DNA of 64,000 bases from Muricauda sp. SCSIO 64092 (GTDB taxonomy: Bacteria; Bacteroidota; Bacteroidia; Flavobacteriales; Flavobacteriaceae). The position numbers were made by a program, and so were the translations under genes. Below are positions 25,672 through 40,600 of this stretch, piece by piece; the stretch's first letter is position 1, and every line of letters begins with the position of its first letter. The notes under the pieces are model-generated. The model saw only the letters and a program-made list of their open reading frames with translations. It searched no databases and was not told the origin of the DNA. The stretch is taken from positions 682,001 to 746,000 of the forward strand of contig NZ_CP095413.1 of assembly GCF_023016285.1 (NCBI RefSeq), read 5' to 3'.

Positions 25672-28600
25672 ATGAAGACCAATACTTATACCGATATTAT
25701 AAAGGGTATCCTCTGTTTGATCCTCATTTCCATTACCACGATTAAACTTAGTGCACAGGTACAGACCCCCTTTTCTCCAAGGTACTCGGAAACTTTGAAC
25801 GGGGACGTTACCATGATTGCTAATAACGTGTTATCCCGTCATCCTTCCAATGCGTACAACGGTGAAGATGGAAACCATGATTTTAGCAATAACGTCTTTG
25901 TAGATATTGACTCCGATGGCTCTACTTTCAATTCAAGCAGTGCCAATTTATTGAATCCCGAACCAAGTTTAAGTTGTTTAAACTTCAAAAAGGTGTTACT
26001 CTATTGGGTGGCAGCTGACAAGGAGTATGATAACTATGATCTAACTGAAGGAGAGACCGGTACAGGTACGGGTTCTACTGCCGATGAACCGAATTGGAAT
26101 TACAATCAACTTAAACTGATGCTTCCGGGTCAATCTGCTTACTCTACAATAACAGCAGATCAAGTAATTTATAGGGGGAGAGATGCTCATTTTATTAACG
26201 ATCCCTACGTTTGCGTAAAAGACATCACATCCGATGTACAAGGCCTGAGTAATCCCTATGGTACATATCAAATTGCAAACTTAAAGGCCACTGAAGGAGA
26301 TTTGTACTCACATGGAGGAGGACACACAGGTACCTCTGGAGGTTGGCAAATAGTTTTTGTCTATGAAAATCCTAGTCTGGATGGCAAGAATATTACCTTA
26401 TTTGATGGATATGTACACATTGCAAGTGGTGCAGGAAATGTTGACTTCAACTTTAATGGATTCCAGACCGTACCCAATGGACAAGTAAATGCTGACATTA
26501 TCTTAGGGGCATCTGAAGGGGACAGGGACATTGATGGTGATATGCTACAGATTCAGGATACCAATGGTACTTGGCAAGATATTTCCACCATACAACGGAG
26601 TGCGGATAACTTCTTCAACAGTAAAATAACATTGCGAGACCAAAATTTCACGGATAGAAATCCTTCCAGTACCAATACCTTAGGCTTTGATGCAGGTGTT
26701 TTTGAATTGAACAATACTGGGAATAACCTTATTGACAACGATCAGACTTCAGCTAATCTTAGAATTACTTCTGATCGTGAAACTTATGGGGTCTATCTTA
26801 TTGGACTTAGCGTGGAAGTTTATGAACCCAGTTTGGATGCCTTGAGTTTAACCGTTGCCACTGGAAGTACCACATTAAACGCAGGTTCCATAGTTCCCAT
26901 TCGCCTTGAAATGCAAAATATAGGGAACGATAATATTAGAAATCTTGAAATACAAACTACGTTACCCAATCAATTGGATTTTGCAAACGGGGATTTGCTT
27001 CCTCCAGGAGTAACCTATTCTTATGATTCAGGGAGTAAGTTGCTTACCTTTTTCATTCCCGATGGCATGACGGATACTGATGACCCTGCCTACAACCTGG
27101 ACTTTAATGTGGTGGTAAATGATCCCTGTATATCATGCAATACAGACTTCACATTACAAGCAAGTGCCTCCTTTACAGGTGAAACAAATCCCAGTGCACA
27201 ATCCGTTGTAAGTTCCGGAACTTTTGACGAATGCGGCCTTCCAAATTTTGATCCAACCACATTCACCGTACTTCCCAGTTTTAGGATAAATGATGTCTCT
27301 ACTGATGAGGGTAATAATTTAACGTTCACCATTACCTCTTCACATATAACCCCTACCAATACCACATTTAACCTAACTTATAACAATATCACAACAACAG
27401 ATAGTGATTATAGTGGTCCTACTTCCGTTGTTTTTCCAGCTAATGCTTCAAGTGCCACATTCAACGTTGCTGCAATTGACGATGATTGGTTGGAACCGGA
27501 TCAAACTTTTGATGTAACCATTTCCGATCCTACAAATAATTCACTCATTTTGGATGACCAAGGAGTTGGTACCATAAGGGACACGGATGAGGCCACCATT
27601 ACCACTAGCAGTTATGATGTGGATGAAGATGCTGGAATTGTTCAATTAAGGGTAGCTCTAATGTCATCCGGAAACAATGTGGGCGTAGAGCAGGCCTTTA
27701 CAGTTGATTTAACCGTAAACAGTACTGGAATTACATTTCCTGCTACTGATGGTTCAGATTACAATTCCTTAACCACAACAGTTTCTTTTCCTGCCTATTC
27801 TCCGGCGGACACTGAGTTTTTTGTTCCACTGACCATTTTGGACGATAACATTGTAGAACCTTCGGAAAGAATCATCCAAAGATTATCCAATGTCTCTTAC
27901 AATGAAATTAATCTAGCAAGCTCCGAAGTTATCATTAGGATTCATGATAATGATACAGCAATTGTCTCCTTACAGGACATCAACGTCAATGAAGATATTG
28001 GAAGTGTTTCCTATGAATTCCGTTTATTGGGTGAAACCCAGGACCCCTTCGATATTTCGTTTAATACTTCCGACGGGACCGCCATTGATCCAAGTGATTA
28101 TTCCAGTACAAGTGGAACCGTGACCTTCACAGGTAATACCGATGAAATTCAGACAGTATCATTACCCATTATTGACGATACTTTTATTGAACCGAGCGAA
28201 TCGTTCTCCGTTAACGCATCTTATACTGGAGTAGCTCCTGGATTCACCAATGCACAAGCCCTTGATGTCAGCATTGCCAATAACCCGGGGACGGTAACCA
28301 TCAACGACAACGACGGGGGCGCAGGGTCCGGGATTGCCGTAACGGGCTTTACCGTCAACGAGGATGCGGGCACCGCCACCTTTGACGTTGCCCTCAACGC
28401 CGACGTACAGGGCGGCTTCGACGTGGACTTTGCCATTGCCGATGGTTCCGCCATCGCACCGAACGATTATACCGTGGCCGCGGCCAACGGCACCCTCAGC
28501 TTTACCGGGACCAACGGGGAGGTACGTTCCGTCACCGTCACCATCATCGATGATACCATCATCGAGGCGCCGGAGGATCTAAACATCACATTGTCCGGGC

Positions 28601-31600
28601 TGACCACCAACCTGATCAACATCGTGAACGGCAGTGCGACGGGCACCATCAACGACAACGACGGGGGTGCAGGTTCCGGAATCGCCGTAACGGGCTTCAA
28701 CGTCAACGAGGATGCGGGCACCGCTACCTTTGACGTCACCCTCAATGCCGACGTTCAGGGTGGCTTCGACGTGGACTTTGCCATTGCCGATGGCTCCGCC
28801 ATTGCACCGGGCGACTATACCGTGGCCGCGGCCAACGGTACCCTCAGCTTCACCGGGACCAATGGTGAGGTACGCTCCGTGACCGTAACCATCATCGACG
28901 ATACCATCATCGAGGCGACCGAAGATCTAAGCATCACCCTCTCCGGACTGACCACCAACCTGATCAATATTGTAGGGGGAACCGCCACGGGTACCATCAA
29001 CGACAACGACGGGGGCGCCGGTTCCGGAATCGCCGTGACGGGCTTTACCGTCGACGAGGATGCGGGCACCGCCACCTTTGACGTGGCCCTCAACGCCGAC
29101 GTACAGGGCGGCTTTGACGTGGACTTTGCCATTGCCGATGGCTCCGCCATCGCACCGGGCGACTATACCGTGGCCGCGGCCAACGGCACCCTCAGCTTTA
29201 CCGGGACCAATGGCGAGGTGCGGTCCGTGACCGTTACCATCATCGACGATACCCTGATAGAGGCGACCGAGGACCTGGGCATCACCCTCTCCGGGCTGAC
29301 CACCAACCTGATCAATATTGTAGGGGCCACCGCCACGGGCAACATCAACGACAACGACGGGGGCGCAGGTTCCGGAATCGCCGTAACGGGCTTCAACGTC
29401 GACGAGGATGCGGGCACCGCTACCTTTGACGTTGCCCTCAACGCCGACGTACAGGGCGGCTTCGACGTGGACTTTGCCATTGCCGATGGCTCCGCCATCG
29501 CACCGGGCGACTATACCGTGGCCGCGGCCAACGGCACCCTCAGCTTTACCGGGACCAACGGGGAGGTACGTTCCGTGACCGTCACCATCATCGACGATAC
29601 CTTGATAGAGGCGACCGAGGACCTGGGCATCACCCTCTCCGGACTGACCACCAACCTGATCAATATTGTAGGGGCCACCGCCACGGGCAACATCAACGAC
29701 AACGACGGGGGCGCAGGTTCCGGAATCGCCGTAACGGGCTTTACCGTCAACGAGGATGCGGGCACCGCCACCTTTGACGTGGCCCTCAATGCCGACGTAC
29801 AGGGCGGCTTCGACGTGGACTTTGCCATTGCCGACGGCTCCGCCATAGCTCCGAACGACTATACCGTGGCCGCGGCCAACGGCACCCTCAGCTTTACCGG
29901 GACCAATGGCGAGGTACGGTCCGTGACCGTCACCATCATCGACGATACCATCATCGAGGCGCCGGAGGACCTAAGTATCACCCTTTCCGGGCTGACCACC
30001 AATCTGATCAACATCGTGGGGGGCACCGCAACGGGCACCATCAACGACAACGACGGGGGCGCCGGTTCCGGAATCGCCGTAACGGGCTTTACCGTCAACG
30101 AGGATGCGGGCACCGCCACCTTTGACGTGGCCCTCAACGCCGACGTTCAGGGCGGCTTCGACGTGGACTTTGCCATTGCCGATGGCTCCGCCATTGCACC
30201 GGATGACTATACCGTGGCCGCTGCCAACGGCACCCTCAGCTTTACCGGGACCAACGGGGAGGTACGGTCCGTGACCGTCACCATCATCGACGATACCATC
30301 ATCGAGGCGCCGGAGGACCTAAGTATCACATTGTCAGGACTTTCGACGACACTTATAAATATTGTAGGGGGCACCGCAACGGGCACCATCAACGACAACG
30401 ACGGGGGTGCAGGTTCCGGCATCGCCGTAACGGGCTTCAACGTCGACGAGGATGCGGGCACCGCCACCTTTGACGTGGCCCTCAATGCCGACGTACAGGG
30501 CGGGTTCGACGTAGACTTTGCCATTGCCGATGGCTCCGCCATCGCACCGGGTGACTATACCGTGGCCTCCGCCAACGGCACCCTGGGCTTTACCGGGACC
30601 AACGGCGAGGTACACTCCGTCACCGTTACCATCATCGACGATACATTGATAGAGACTCCTGAGGATTTGGGCATCACCCTTTCGGGGCTGACCACCAATC
30701 TGATCAACATCGTGGGCGGCAGTGCAACAGGCACCATCAACGACAACGACGGGGGCGCCGGGTCCGGCATCGCCGTGACGGGCTTCAACGTCAACGAGGA
30801 CGCGGGCACCGCTACCTTTGACGTCACACTGAACGCCGACGTACAGGGTGGGTTCGATGTGGACTTTGCCATTGCCGATGGCTCCGCCATCGCACCGGGT
30901 GACTATACCGTGGCCGCCGCCAACGGCACCCTTAGCTTTACCGGGAACAACGGGGAGGTACGATCCGTGACCGTTACCATCATCGACGATACATTGATAG
31001 AGACTCCTGAGGATTTGGGCATCACCCTTTCGGGGCTGACCACCAACTTGATCAACATTGTAGGGGGCACCGCAACGGGTACCATCAACGACAACGACGG
31101 GGGCGCCGGGTCCGGCATCGCCGTGACGGGCTTCAACGTCAACGAGGATGCGGGCACCGCCACCTTTGACGTCACGCTCAATGCCGACGTGCAGGGCGGC
31201 TTCGATGTGGACTTTACCATTGCCGATGGCTCCGCCATTTCACCGGGTGACTATACCGTGGCCGCGGCCAACGGCACCCTCAGCTTTACCGGGACCAACG
31301 GGGAGGTACGTTCCGTCACCGTCACCATCATCGACGATACCATCATCGAGGCACCGGAGGACCTAAACATCACATTGTCCGGGCTGACCACCTCACTGAT
31401 CAACATTGTAGGGGGCACCGCCACGGGTACCATCAACGACAACGACGGGGGCGCAGGTTCCGGCATCGCCGTAACGGGCTTCAACGTCGACGAGGATGCG
31501 GGCACCGCCACCTTTGACGTGGCCCTCAACGCCGACGTACAGGGCGGCTTCGACGTGGACTTTGCCATTGCCGATGGCTCCGCCATCGCACCGGGCGACT

Positions 31601-34600
31601 ATACCGTGGCCGCGGCCAACGGCACCCTCAGCTTTACCGGGACCAATGGCGAGGTACGTTCCGTCACCGTTACCATCATCGACGATACCTTGATAGAGGC
31701 GACCGAGGACCTGGGCATCACCCTCTCCGGACTGACCACCAACCTGATCAACATCGTCAACGGCACCGCAACGGGCACCATCAACGACAACGACGGGGGC
31801 GCAGGTTCCGGCATCGCCGTAACGGGCTTTACCGTCAACGAGGATGCGGGCACCGCCACCTTTGACGTGGCCCTCAACGCCGACGTTCAGGGCGGCTTCG
31901 ACGTGGACTTTGCCATTGCCGATGGCTCCGCCATAGCTCCGAACGACTATACCGTGGCCTCGGCAAACGGCACCCTCAGCTTTACCGGGACCAATGGCGA
32001 GGTGCGGTCCGTGACCGTTACCATCATCGACGATACCCTGATAGAGGCGACCGAGGACCTGGGCATCACCCTCTCCGGGCTGACCACCAACCTGATCAAT
32101 ATTGTAGGGGCCACCGCCACGGGCACCATCAACGACAACGACGGGGGCGCAGGTTCCGGAATCGCCGTAACGGGCTTTACCGTCAACGAGGATGCGGGCA
32201 CCGCCACCTTTGACGTTGCCCTCAATGCCGACGTTCAGGGCGGCTTCGACGTGGACTTTGCCATTGCCGATGGCTCCGCCATAGCTCCGGGTGACTATAC
32301 CGTGGCCGCCGCCAACGGGACCCTCAGTTTTACCGGTACCAACGGGGAGGTACGGTCCGTCACCGTCACCATCATCGACGATACCCTGATAGAGACACCG
32401 GAGGACCTAAACATCACATTGTCCGGGCTGACCACCAACCTGATCAACATTGTAGGGGGAACCGCCACGGGCACCATCAACGACAACGACGGGGGCGCCG
32501 GTTCCGGAATCGCCGTAACGGGCTTTACCGTCAACGAGGATGCGGGCACCGCCACCTTTGACGTTGCCCTCAATGCCGACGTACAGGGCGGCTTCGACGT
32601 GGACTTTGCCATTGCCGACGGCTCCGCCATAGCTCCGAACGACTATACCGTGGCCGCGGCCAACGGCACCCTCAGCTTTACCGGGACCAACGGGGAGGTA
32701 CGGTCCGTGACCGTCACCATCATCGACGATACCATCATCGAGGCGCCGGAGGACCTAAACATCACATTGTCCGGACTGACCACTTCACTGATCAACATCG
32801 TCAACGGCACCGCCACGGGCACCATCAACGACAACGACGGGGGCACCGGTTCCGGAATCGCCGTAACGGGCTTCAACGTCGACGAGGATGCGGGCACCGC
32901 CACCTTTGACGTTGCCCTCAATGCCGACGTACAGGGCGGCTTCGACGTGGACTTTGCCATTGCCGATGGTTCCGCCATCGCACCGGGCGACTATACCGTG
33001 GCCGCGGCCAACGGCACCCTCAGCTTTACCGGGACCAACGGGGAGGTACGGTCCGTGACCGTTACCATCATCGACGATACATTGATAGAAGCGACCGAAG
33101 ATCTAAGCATCACCCTCTCCGGACTGACCACCAACCTGATCAACATCGTGAACGGCAGTGCGACGGGCACCATCAACGACAACGACGGGGGCACCGGTTC
33201 CGGAATCGCCGTAACGGGCTTCAACGTCGACGAGGGTGCGGGCACCGCCACCTTTGACGTTGCCCTCAACGCCGACGTACAGGGCGGCTTTGACGTGGAC
33301 TTTGCCATTGCCGATGGTTCCGCCATCGCACCGGGCGACTATACCGTGGCCGCGGCAAACGGCACCCTCAGCTTTACCGGGACCAATGGCGAGGTGCGGT
33401 CCGTGACCGTTACCATCATCGACGATACATTGATAGAGACTCCTGAGGACCTGGGCATCACCCTCTCCGGGCTGACCACCAACCTGATCAATATTGTAGG
33501 GGCCACCGCCACGGGCAACATCAACGACAACGACGGGGGCGCAGGTTCCGGAATCGCCGTAACGGGCTTCAACGTCGACGAGGATGCGGGCACCGCTACC
33601 TTTGACGTTGCCCTCAACGCCGACGTACAGGGCGGCTTTGACGTGGACTTTGCCATTGCCGATGGCTCCGCCATCGCACCGGGCGACTATACCGTGGCCG
33701 CGGCAAACGGCACCCTCAGCTTTACCGGGACCAATGGCGAGGTGCGGTCCGTGACCGTTACCATCATCGACGATACATTGATAGAGACTCCTGAGGACCT
33801 GGGCATCACCCTCTCCGGACTGACCACCAACCTGATCAATATTGTAGGGGCCACCGCCACGGGCAACATCAACGACAACGACGGGGGCGCAGGTTCCGGA
33901 ATCGCCGTAACGGGCTTCAACGTCGACGAGGATGCGGGCACCGCTACCTTTGACGTTGCCCTCAACGCCGACGTACAGGGCGGCTTCGACGTGGACTTTG
34001 CCATTGCCGATGGCTCCGCCATCGCACCGGGCGACTATACCGTGGCCGCGGCCAACGGCACCCTCAGCTTTACCGGGACCAATGGCGAGGTGCGGTCCGT
34101 GACCGTTACCATCATCGACGATACATTGATAGAGACTCCTGAGGACCTGGGCATCACCCTCTCCGGGCTGACCACCAACCTGATCAATATTGTAGGGGCC
34201 ACCGCCACGGGCAACATCAACGACAACGACGGGGGCGCAGGTTCCGGAATCGCCGTAACGGGCTTCAACGTCGACGAGGATGCGGGCACCGCTACCTTTG
34301 ACGTTGCCCTCAACGCCGACGTACAGGGCGGCTTCGACGTGGACTTTGCCATTGCCGATGGCTCCGCCATCGCACCGGGCGACTATACCGTGGCCGCGGC
34401 CAACGGCACCCTCAGCTTTACCGGGACCAACGGGGAGGTACGGTCCGTGACCGTCACCATCATCGACGATACCACCATCGAGGCGACCGAGGATTTAAGT
34501 ATCACCCTCTCCGGACTGACCACCAACCTGATCAATATTGTAGGGGCCACCGCCACGGGCAACATCAACGACAACGACGGGGGCGCAGGTTCCGGAATCG

Positions 34601-37600
34601 CCGTAACGGGCTTTACCGTCAACGAGGATGCGGGCACCGCCACCTTTGACGTGGCCCTCAATGCCGACGTACAGGGCGGCTTCGACGTGGACTTTGCCAT
34701 TGCCGACGGCTCCGCCATAGCTCCGAACGACTATACCGTGGCCGCGGCCAACGGCACCCTCAGCTTTACCGGGACCAATGGCGAGGTACGGTCCGTGACC
34801 GTCACCATCATCGACGATACCATCATCGAGGCGCCGGAGGACCTAAGTATCACCCTTTCCGGGCTGACCACCAATCTGATCAACATCGTGGGGGGCACCG
34901 CAACGGGCACCATCAACGACAACGACGGGGGCGCTGGTTCCGGTGTTGCCGTAACGGGCTTCAACGTCGACGAGGATGCGGGCACCGCCACCTTTGACGT
35001 CACCCTCAATGCCGACGTACAGGGCGGCTTCGACGTGGACTTTGCCATTGCCGATGGCTCCGCCATTGCACCGGATGACTATACCGTGGCCTCGGCCAAC
35101 GGCACCCTCAGCTTTACCGGGACCAACGGGGAGGTACGTTCCGTGACCGTCACCATCATCGACGATACCATCATCGAGGCGACCGAGGACCTAAGTATCA
35201 CCCTTTCCGGGCTGACCACCTCACTGATCAACATCGTGGGGGGCACCGCAACGGGTACCATCAACGACAACGACGGGGGTGCAGGTTCCGGAATCGCCGT
35301 AACGGGCTTCAACGTCGACGAGGACGCGGGCACCGCCACCTTTGACGTGGCCCTCAACGCCGACGTACAGGGCGGCTTCGACGTGGACTTTGCCATTGCC
35401 GATGGTACCGCCATGGCTCCGAACGACTATACCGTGGCCGCCGCCAACGGCACCCTCAGCTTCACCGGGACCAACGGGGAGGTACGTTCCGTCACCGTCA
35501 CCATCATCGACGATACCTTGATAGAGGCGACCGAGGACCTGGGCATCGCCCTCTCCGGGCTGACCACCAACCTGATCAATATTGTAGGGGCCACCGCCAC
35601 GGGCAACATCAACGACAACGACGGGGGCGCAGGTTCCGGCATCGCCGTAACGGGCTTCAACGTCAACGAGGATGCGGGCACCGCTACCTTTGACGTCACG
35701 CTCAATGCCGACGTGCAGGGCGGCTTCGATGTGGACTTTACCATTGCCGATGGCTCCGCCATTTCACCGGGTGACTATACCGTGGCCGCGGCCAACGGCA
35801 CCCTCAGCTTTACCGGGACCAACGGGGAGGTACGTTCCGTCACCGTCACCATCATCGACGATACCACCATCGAGGCGCCGGAGGACCTAAGCATCACCCT
35901 TTCCGGGCTGACCACCAATCTGATCAACATTGTAGGGGGCACCGCAACGGGCACCATCAACGACAACGACGGGGGCGCTGGTTCCGGCATCGCCGTAACG
36001 GGCTTTACCGTCAACGAGGATGCGGGCACCGCCACCTTTGACGTGGCCCTCAATGCCGACGTACAGGGCGGCTTTGACGTGGACTTTGCCATTGCCGATG
36101 GCTCCGCCATCGCACCGGGTGACTATACCGTGGCCTCGGCCAACGGCACCCTCAGCTTTACCGGGACCAACGGGGAGGTACGGTCCGTCACCGTCACCAT
36201 CATCGACGATACCTTGATAGAGGCGACCGAGGACCTAAGCATCACATTGTCCGGGCTGACCACCTCACTTATAAACATCGTGAACGGCAGTGCGACGGGC
36301 ACCATCAACGACAACGACGGGGGCGCCGGTTCCGGTGTTGCCGTAACGGGCTTCAACGTCAACGAGGGTGCGGGCACCGCCACCTTTGACGTCACTCTCA
36401 ATGCCGACGTTCAGGGCGGCTTCGACGTGGACTTTGCCATTGCCGATGGTTCCGCCATTGCACCGGGCGACTATACCGTGGCCTCGGCCAACGGCACCCT
36501 CAGCTTTACCGGGACCAACGGGGAGGTACGTTCCGTCACCGTCACCATCATCGACGATACCTTGATAGAGGCGACCGAGGACCTAAGTATCACCCTTTCC
36601 GGGCTTTCGACGACACTTATAAATATTGTAGGGGCCACCGCAACGGGTACCATCAACGACAACGACGGGGGCGCAGGGTCCGGCATCGCCGTAACGGGCT
36701 TCAACGTCAACGAGGATGCGGGCACCGCTACCTTTGACGTTGCCCTCAACGCCGACGTTCAGGGCGGCTTCGACGTGGACTTTGCCATTGCCGATGGCTC
36801 AGCCATTGCACCGGGCGACTATACCGTGGCCGCCGCCAACGGGACCCTCAGCTTCACCGGGACCAACGGCGAGGTACGCTCCGTGACCGTCACCATCATC
36901 GACGATACCATCATCGAGGCGACCGAGGATTTAAGTATCACCCTCTCCGGGCTGACCACTTCACTGATCAACATCGTCAACGGCACCGCCACGGGCAACA
37001 TCAACGACAACGACGGGGGCGCAGGTTCCGGGATTGCCGTAACGGGCTTTACCGTCGACGAGGATGCGGGCACCGCCACCTTTGACGTGGCCCTCAACGC
37101 CGACGTACAGGGCGGCTTCGACGTGGACTTTGCCATTGCCGATGGTTCCGCCATCGCACCGGGCGACTATACCGTGGCCACGGCCAACGGCACCCTCAGC
37201 TTTACCGGGACCAACGGGGAGGTACGTTCCGTGACCGTCACCATCATCGACGATACCTTGATAGAGGCGACCGAGGACCTGGGCATCACCCTCTCCGGAC
37301 TGACCACCTCACTTATAAACATCGTCAACGGCACCGCCACGGGCAACATCAACGACAACGACGGGGGCGCCGGTTCCGGCATCGCCGTAACGGGCTTTAC
37401 CGTCAACGAGGGTGCGGGCACCGCCACCTTTGACGTTGCCCTCAATGCCGACGTACAGGGCGGCTTCGACGTGGACTTTGCCATTGCCGATGGTACCGCC
37501 ATGGCTCCGGGCGACTATACCGTGGCCTCGGCCAACGGCACCCTCAGCTTTACCGGGACCAACGGGGAGGTACGTTCCGTCACCGTCACCATCATCGACG

Positions 37601-40600
37601 ATACCTTGATAGAGGCGACCGAGGACCTGGGCATCACCCTCTCCGGGCTGACCACCAACCTGATCAACATTGTAGGGGGAACCGCCACGGGCAACATCAA
37701 CGACAACGACGGGGGCGCAGGTTCGGGAATTGACTTTGTTGCCACCGACGTGACCGTCACCGAGGGTGCGGGCGTGACCGCTACCTTTGAGGTAAGGCTC
37801 AGCGGGGACTTCCAGGATGCCTTTGATGTCGCCTTCGAGACCGCTTTCGGTACAGCCACCGCAACGGACCTTGTCCCACAGGCCGATAACATCTCCTTCG
37901 CCGGTAATGATGGCGAGGTACACACCATCGTGGTCGATATCCTGAACGATGACATCATTGAACCCACGGAGGGCTACTTTGTGGACCTCTTGGGCACCAC
38001 CAATCCCCTTGTGGCCATCAACACGCCACAGGCGACCGGCACCATCCTTGATGATGACCTGGATCCAACCGATGGCCTTGACTTTGTCGCCACCGATGTG
38101 ACCGTCACCGAGGGTGCGGGCGTGACCGCTACCTTTGAGGTAAGGCTCAGCGGGGACTTCCAGGACCCCTTTGATGTCGCCTTCGAGACTGCTTTCGGTA
38201 CAGCCACCGCAACGGACCTTGTCCCACAGGCGGACAACATCTCCTTTGCCGGTAATGATGGCGAGGTACACACCATCGTGGTCGATATCCTGAACGATGA
38301 CATCATTGAACCCGCGGAGGGCTACTTTGTGGACCTCTTGGGCACCACCAATCCCCTTGTGGCCATCAACACGCCACAGGCGACCGGCACCATCCTTGAT
38401 GATGACCTGGATCCAACCGATGGCCTTGACTTTGTCGCCACCGATGTGACCGTCACCGAGGGTGCGGGCGTGACCGCTACCTTTGAGGTAAGGCTCAGCG
38501 GGGACTTCCAGGATGCCTTTGATGTCGCCTTCGAGACCGCTTTTGGTACAGCCACCGCAACGGACCTTGTCCCACAGGCGGATAACATCTCCTTCGCCGG
38601 TAATGATGGCGAGGTACACACCATCGTGGTCGATATCCTGAACGATGACATCATTGAACCCACGGAGGGCTACTTTGTGGACCTCTTGGGCACCACCAAT
38701 CTCCTTGTGGCCATCAACACGCCACAGGCGACCGGCACCATCCTTGATGATGATTTGGTACCTAGCACTGGAATTCAATTTGATAATACCAATATCATAG
38801 TCACAGAAGGCACGGACGCTTTTGCAAGGTTCACGGTTTCCCTTATTGGAAACATTGCCGAAAATGTTACCGTTGATTTTGTGAGCAATGATGGTACCGC
38901 TTTGGATGGTTCGGATTATAATGCAGATTCGGGTACAATCGTTTTTACCCCAACTGAAAAATCGTTCGATATCGACATTCAAATTATTGACAACAGCATC
39001 ATTGAACCTACTGAAGAATTTACAGTGGTACTATCAAATATAGTGTCCAACTTTGGGATAGGCTTTGTTGATGGAAATACAACCAATACCGCAACAGGTA
39101 CCATCCTGGATGATGATAGTAATCCATCACTTGGTATCCAATTCGACATCAACAGTATCAATGTCAATGAGGATGTAGGAACCGTAACCTTAAATGTGGT
39201 CCTTAATGTTGATGTTCAAAATGAGTTTACCGTTGAATACCACTCTGTTGACGGAACAGCTACTGATGTTCTGGACTACACAGGCATTCCAAGCGGAAGC
39301 CAAACATTGGTCTTTGGGGGTACCCATAGCAATACCCAAACTATTGCCATTCCCATCATCGATGACATCATCACCGAAAATATGGAAGACTTCAACGTCT
39401 TACTAAGCAATATTTCAACCACCTTGGTGAACATTTTGGCAAATGACACTGCCCACATCAATATCATCGATAATGATGGTAACGAAGGGTGGCCGGAAGA
39501 TATAACGCTTGAAGCTTGTGATGCCATTCCAGCTCCAGCCAATATTACTTCGACCAGTACTTGTGCCATAAACGTGGATTTCGAAGAGGTGATTGACGGG
39601 GACACGGATAGCTGTCCAACGGAATATACCATCACAAGAACATGGACCATTACCGACTGTGTGGGTAATATACGTGAACATGTTCAGGTAATTACCATTG
39701 AAGATACGGTAGCTCCTATATTTGTTGAGCCGCTACCATTGGATATGACGGTATCCTGTGACAACGTTCCCAATGCCGATGTACTCACCGCAATTGATAG
39801 CTGTGAACCCAATATGGTGGTAGACTTTACCGAGACAATAACGGGTCAGGATGATTCGTGTCCATCTGAATATACCATCGTAAGGACATGGAGTGTCGCC
39901 GATTGTGCTGGCAACGCGGTTTCCCATACCCAAACCATAGTAGTGGAAGATACGCAGGCCCCGACTTTTGTTGAAACATTGCCAGAAAGTATGACCGTTC
40001 AGTGCAATGCGGTACCAGATGCAGCTGTATTGACAGCTATTGATAACTGTGACCCAAATATTGTGGTAACGTTTGATGAGGTAATCACCAATGATGCCAA
40101 CTGTGCGAATGGGTATACCGTTACACGTACATGGTCAACAAGTGATTGTGCCGGCAATGGCGTTTCCCATACACAGATTATTACCATAGCACCAACAGGG
40201 CCTATTACCGCAAGCGATTATGAAGAACAGGTTACCGTGCTTTGTGGTGATGCGCTTCCCGAAGTACCGGAACTTACATTCTCCGGTGGCTGTGGTAACT
40301 ATACCGTAGTGTTCAACGAAGTAACCGAGTTCTCGGATGATACCGATGATTATATGGTCATCAGAACTTGGGATGTAACCGATTCTTGTGGCAACATGGC
40401 TTCATTTGAACAGATTGTATTTGTATTGCAGCCAAAATTGGAAGAAGTCTTCATTACCATCTGCGTGGAGGATGATGCCATAGACCTAGTGGAATACCTG
40501 CCGGAATCTTTTGATACTTCAGGAACCTTTACCATTGTCCAAGGCGAAGTAACAATGGAAGGAAGTATGTTCAATCCGACTGACCTTGCCGTTGGTGAAT

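Noticed and set aside
28321..37716. Possible CRISPR array
   Set aside because: The repeats are 348 bases, contiguous, coding and without spacers; no cas genes are present.
28467..37850. Series of 92-111-residue antisense ORFs every 348 bases
   Set aside because: They are shadows of the repeat units and helped only to count them (27).
37309..38982. Antisense ORF of 557 residues in the giant gene
   Set aside because: Composition and periodicity come from the 348-bp units; no independent coding evidence.
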